DNA from: JBBDLF01 sp040879025
GTDB lineage: Bacteria; Pseudomonadota; Gammaproteobacteria; Pseudomonadales; Pseudohongiellaceae
DNA: 64,000 bases
Reading direction: 5' to 3'
Assembly: GCA_040879025.1 (NCBI GenBank)
Contig: JBBDLF010000037.1
Coordinates: 1 to 64,000, forward strand
Shown: positions 60,754 through 64,000 of the stretch, piece after piece
How the letters are laid out: each line of letters starts with the position of its first letter
How positions within the stretch are numbered: the first letter of the stretch is position 1
Program-made: the position numbers and the translations under genes
Notes under the pieces: model-generated
What the model was told of the DNA's origin: nothing
The model's database searches: none
The model's input: the letters and a program-made list of their open reading frames with translations, nothing else

Positions 60754-61245
60754 ATGCATAGCGCGGACGGGACCGTGATCCGCGTCACGGTTTTTCTGGG
60801 TTCCCTGGTACTCGCTGCAGTGACCGCCGCTTTCCCGGCAGCGGCACAGTATGGTGGCGGAAATCAGATAGAGTCGGTGCGGATTTCGTCCACGCTTGAC
60901 CCGAATGCCATTCTGATTACCGATGTTGATGTCGTCTTTATCTTTGATGAAGCAAGGCTTGCAAACTTCCCTGAAACCAAGTCCGGCTGGTATTCACAGA
61001 AATTCATGATGCGACGCAACGCCGGCGATGCGATCAGGGTGGTGACCACCTCGGTTCCCCAGGGTTTCGATTATCAGGACATCATCCTTCCCGAGGGACA
61101 CAGGAATGCCCTGCGGGTGCTGGCCTTTGCGCAGCACCAGGCGCAGGACACGTCCCCGCTGGATCTCACCGACATGATCCGGCCTATGCTGGAAGTAGAT
61201 GATTTCGGCTTGATACTCAGCGAACGCGATCAGGTCGAACAATAA
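60754..61245 (+). CDS. Small secreted protein of unknown function
   Basis: A 163-residue exported protein with a signal peptide (about 9-32, VTVFLGSLVLAAVTAAFPAAAQ). The mature part begins YGGGNQIESVRISSTLDPNAILITDVDVVFIFDEARLANFPETKSGWYSQK and looks alpha/beta. No family is recognised. AGGGATGAA precedes the ATG. It lies between the divergent PA2779-like gene and convergent epmA. Confidence 0.65.
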   Translation: MHSADGTVIRVTVFLGSLVLAAVTAAFPAAAQYGGGNQIESVRISSTLDPNAILITDVDVVFIFDEARLANFPETKSGWYSQKFMMRRNAGDAIRVVTTSVPQGFDYQDIILPEGHRNALRVLAFAQHQAQDTSPLDLTDMIRPMLEVDDFGLILSERDQVEQ

Positions 61246-61274
61246 AGAGTAAGACAGGAAACCGCGATAAAAAG

Positions 61275-62255
61275 TCAGGACCGCTCTGCGGGAAAGCTTA
61301 GCACCTCGTCAATTGATGAGGCGCCAACCGCAGCCATAAGCAACCTGTCCATGCCGAGTGCCACACCGGCGCAAGACTCCAGACCGGACTCCATTGCGGC
61401 AAGCAAGCGTTCATCCAGTGGATTTACATCCTTCCCCTGCTGTCGGCGCCGGCGCTGATCCCCGGCGAAACGCTCGCGCTGCTCTTCTGGATCGGTCAGT
61501 TCATAATACCCGTTGGCGATTTCGAGTCCGTTTACAAAAAGCTCGAATCGTCTTGCCACCCTGCAACCATAGTCGTCCACCTCCAGCCGGGCCAGTGCCG
61601 CCTGGGACCGGGGATAGTCATAAACAAAGCAAAAGGGCGGCATGGCGGGCTCAATCACATGAGTCAGCAAAAGCTGGAGGTAATCGTCACGGTCGTAATT
61701 GTTACTGTACGGGTTTTCCCTGCCGGGTTGTTCGCCGCTGAAGTCGACCCGGGCAGTTGCAGTAACGCGAAGTTGCTCCAGTGGGCAGGTATGGGGATCG
61801 ACATTCACGTAGCGCTTGAATAATTCCCGGTAGCTCAGACGCTGCGTATCTCTGTTTCCCAGCACCTGCGTAACCAGGTCTTCGACTTCGTCCATCAGGC
61901 GCTGCTCATCATAACCCGGGCGATACCACTCCAGCATGGTGAATTCCGGATTATGGCGGTGGCTACGTTCATCACCGCGAAATACCTTGCAAACCTGAAA
62001 GATGGGTCCGATGCCGGCAGCGAGCAACCGTTTCATCGCGAACTCGGGAGAGGTATGCAAAAAGTAAGGTGCAGCGCCGATTACGCCGGCAGTCTTGATG
62101 CTTTGCAGATGGATATCCGTGCTGGCAGCACGAGACAATACCGGGGTTTCAACTTCCAGCACGCCGCGCTCGCAAAAAAATTCGCGCACTTGCCTCAACA
62201 GCGCGGCGCGTTGGTGAAGGCAGTCAACCGAGGCTGTGGGCTGCCAGTCGCTCAC
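61275..62255 (-). CDS. epmA: EF-P lysine aminoacylase EpmA (PoxA/GenX)
   Basis: A 326-residue class II lysyl-tRNA-synthetase paralogue without the anticodon domain. Motif 2 FRGDERSHRHNPEFTMLEWY (about 93-112) and motif 3 GVALGMDRLLM near the end are present. It attaches (R)-beta-lysine, made by EpmB, to Lys34 of EF-P. Length matches EpmA of E. coli (325). It is encoded five bases after efp on the same strand, and epmB is divergent, so the whole modification set is here. Confidence 0.96.
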   Translation of the reverse strand: MSDWQPTASVDCLHQRAALLRQVREFFCERGVLEVETPVLSRAASTDIHLQSIKTAGVIGAAPYFLHTSPEFAMKRLLAAGIGPIFQVCKVFRGDERSHRHNPEFTMLEWYRPGYDEQRLMDEVEDLVTQVLGNRDTQRLSYRELFKRYVNVDPHTCPLEQLRVTATARVDFSGEQPGRENPYSNNYDRDDYLQLLLTHVIEPAMPPFCFVYDYPRSQAALARLEVDDYGCRVARRFELFVNGLEIANGYYELTDPEEQRERFAGDQRRRRQQGKDVNPLDERLLAAMESGLESCAGVALGMDRLLMAAVGASSIDEVLSFPAERS

Positions 62256-62260
62256 CGGGC

Positions 62261-62833
62261 TTACTTGTTGGCGCGGTTTTGATATTCGCCGGTGCGGGTG
62301 TCCACTTTCAGCACATCACCCGTGCTGACAAAAAGCGGTACCTTGACCACGGCGCCGGAACTCAGGGTCGCCGGCTTGGTGCCACCCTGAGCGGTATCGC
62401 CCTTCAGTCCGGGATCGGTTTCCACCACTTCCAGTTCGACAAAATTGGGGGGCGTCACGGAGATGGGGGCATCATTCCAGCACATAACGGTGTAGCTGGC
62501 CTGCTCTTTCAGCCAGTTAAGCGCCTCGGACACGGCATTGGAATCTGCGGCAATCTGCTCGAAACTGCCATCGGTTTTCATGAAATGCCAGAATTCACCG
62601 TCGCTGTAGAGATATTCCATTTCAGTTTCCATGACATCGGCTGATTCGATTGATTCACCGGACTTGAAGGTGCGCTCCCACACTCTGCCGTTGAGCAGGT
62701 TCCGGAATTTAACGCGGTTGAATGCCTGTCCCTTCCCCGGTTTCACCATCTCGTTTTCCAGAATCGCACAGGGATCACCGTCCACCAGAACTTTTAATCC
62801 GGATTTGAATTCGTTGGTCGAATAGTTAGCCAT
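62261..62833 (-). CDS. efp: Elongation factor P
   Basis: A 190-residue EF-P with the three beta-barrel domains. The modified loop reads VKPGKGQAF with Lys at position 34, the residue beta-lysylated by EpmA. EF-P relieves ribosome stalling at polyproline stretches. AGAGGA lies before the ATG. The next gene, epmA, begins five bases downstream. epmB starts 99 bases away on the other strand. Confidence 0.97.
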   Translation of the reverse strand: MANYSTNEFKSGLKVLVDGDPCAILENEMVKPGKGQAFNRVKFRNLLNGRVWERTFKSGESIESADVMETEMEYLYSDGEFWHFMKTDGSFEQIAADSNAVSEALNWLKEQASYTVMCWNDAPISVTPPNFVELEVVETDPGLKGDTAQGGTKPATLSSGAVVKVPLFVSTGDVLKVDTRTGEYQNRANK

Positions 62834-62931
62834 TTTTTCCTCTTGCTGATTGCTGGTATGATCTTTCCGGGTCGGGATCGAGTCCGGACTCCGCTCATTA
62901 CTTCCATCTTCGGTTTTTTCAATGAGGTCCC

Positions 62932-63948
62932 ATGTCCTCTACAGGATTATCCCTGCACAACTGCGGTACAGCCCAAAAATGGCAACAAATATTATCCGAT
63001 CTGGTAACAGATCCAAAGGAATTGCTGCAAATTCTTGAGCTTGACCCCTCGCGGTTACCAGTCAGTGGCCGCGTGCTGGCTGGCTTTCCGCTGAAAGTAC
63101 CGCGTCCGTTTATCGCTCGAATGGAGAAGGGAAATCCCGCCGACCCTCTGCTTGCGCAGGTGCTCCCTGTCAACCGCGAACTGGAAAGCCATACGGGGTT
63201 CTGCCACGATCCTCTCGCAGAGACCCAATACAATCCCGCTCCCGGTCTGTTACAGAAGTATCAGGGACGCGCACTGCTAACGGTTGCCCCTCACTGCACC
63301 GTGCATTGCCGATATTGCTTCCGCCGGCACTTCGATTATGCCTCTAATACGCCCGCCCGGTCCGAATGGCGCCAGGCACTGGATTACATAGCCGCCGACT
63401 CTGAACTCACAGAAGTCATCTTCAGCGGGGGTGATCCACTGGCCTGCAGCGACCGTCAGCTTGCCTGGCTGGCGGAAGCCGTTGCCGATATTCCCCATGT
63501 CCGCCGTCTGCGAATTCATTCACGCACACCCATCATGATACCGCAACGCGTTACCGGCGAACTGCTGCGGTGGATGACCGGCACCCGGCTGAAAACCGTA
63601 CTGGTCCTGCATTGCAATCACGCGCGGGAAATTGACGATGAAGTAGGGCAGGCCTTGGGTTTGTTGCACGCCAGCGGCATCACTTTGCTGAACCAGAGCG
63701 TGCTGCTGAAAGGTGTGAATGACAGCGTGACGGCACTCAAACAGCTAAGCGAGTCGCTTTTTGAAAAAAATGTACTACCTTATTATTTGCACCTGCTCGA
63801 TCGCGTCGAGGGTGTCGGCCATTTCGACGTGGCTGAAACAGAGGCCGTCGGGCTGTTGAGGGAACTGCGCGGTCACCTTCCCGGCTACCTGGTTCCAAGG
63901 CTGGCGAAGGAAGTCCCCGGAGAAGGCGCGAAAACCCTGATTGCCTGA
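62932..63948 (+). CDS. epmB: EF-P (R)-beta-lysine-forming aminomutase EpmB
   Basis: A 338-residue radical-SAM enzyme of the KamA-like family. The cluster motif CTVHCRYCF has Cys at 122, 126 and 129. EVIFSGGDPLACSD follows. A PLP-binding Lys near the end (LLKGVND) completes the aminomutase pattern. It converts (S)-lysine to (R)-beta-lysine, used by EpmA. The gene is complete in this window and divergent from efp. Confidence 0.95.
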   Translation: MSSTGLSLHNCGTAQKWQQILSDLVTDPKELLQILELDPSRLPVSGRVLAGFPLKVPRPFIARMEKGNPADPLLAQVLPVNRELESHTGFCHDPLAETQYNPAPGLLQKYQGRALLTVAPHCTVHCRYCFRRHFDYASNTPARSEWRQALDYIAADSELTEVIFSGGDPLACSDRQLAWLAEAVADIPHVRRLRIHSRTPIMIPQRVTGELLRWMTGTRLKTVLVLHCNHAREIDDEVGQALGLLHASGITLLNQSVLLKGVNDSVTALKQLSESLFEKNVLPYYLHLLDRVEGVGHFDVAETEAVGLLRELRGHLPGYLVPRLAKEVPGEGAKTLIA

Positions 63949-64000
63949 TTCACCGGGGTAAGAAAGGCTGTTTGCGACCCGCACACAAGCCGTCAAGGAA

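Overview
The window looks like chromosomal DNA of a Gram-negative, probably marine gammaproteobacterium. The evidence is the complete EF-P beta-lysylation set (epmA, efp, epmB), a BtuB-type receptor behind a cobalamin riboswitch, a PA2778/PA2779-like pair, many secreted proteins with Sec or Tat signals, and GC-rich codon use. The lineage cannot be fixed from the sequence alone. A poly-G run plus ten Ns at 59081-59111 shows this is a draft or metagenome assembly.

Positions 1-7200 are a chromosomal integron read leftward. A truncated integrase gene (6727-6972, plus strand) sits under a LexA-type box, with a probable attI at about 6416-6480. Next comes a 3.4 kb first cassette holding a whole type II restriction-modification system: methylase on the minus strand, and C-regulator plus endonuclease on the plus strand behind a C-box operator. 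Four further cassettes follow: one with 51-nt tandem repeats and no clear gene, a serine hydrolase, an overlapping pair of unknown genes, and a DUF1428 protein. Five attC sites separate them. Base composition is lower in GC here than in the backbone.

Positions 7200-34220 are mostly backbone. They hold a DUF5916 outer-membrane protein, a GNAT-nitrilase fusion, a coiled-coil stress-type protein, a PEBP protein, AsmA, an MBL-rhodanese protein, and an LLM oxidoreductase divergent from a DMT exporter around a perfect palindrome. After these come a P-loop kinase, an alpha/beta hydrolase, a secreted unknown, an ABC-2 exporter, an NHL propeller resembling peptidyl-hydroxyglycine lyase, an M13 peptidase, a PAS-GGDEF-EAL protein and a two-subunit molybdenum hydroxylase.

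Positions 34220-45990 carry the cobalamin riboswitch and btuB, a diheme cytochrome, cytochrome c', a 1-Cys peroxiredoxin, a membrane protein, a NarL-type two-component pair, a VTT membrane protein with a PmtA-like methyltransferase, a TPR-TonB_C protein and a Tat-exported carboxylesterase.

Positions 46200-49950 hold three secreted proteins in a row: a beta-sandwich-like unknown, a haem c-PHM-like copper monooxygenase, and a Met/His-rich unknown. Together they look like a periplasmic copper oxidation module. The rest contains a GST, tRNA-Pro(CGG), a divergent RimK-like ligase and GNAT-C39 peptidase pair, MarC, ilvA, a PQQ-type quinoprotein, the PA2778/PA2779 pair and the EF-P modification genes.
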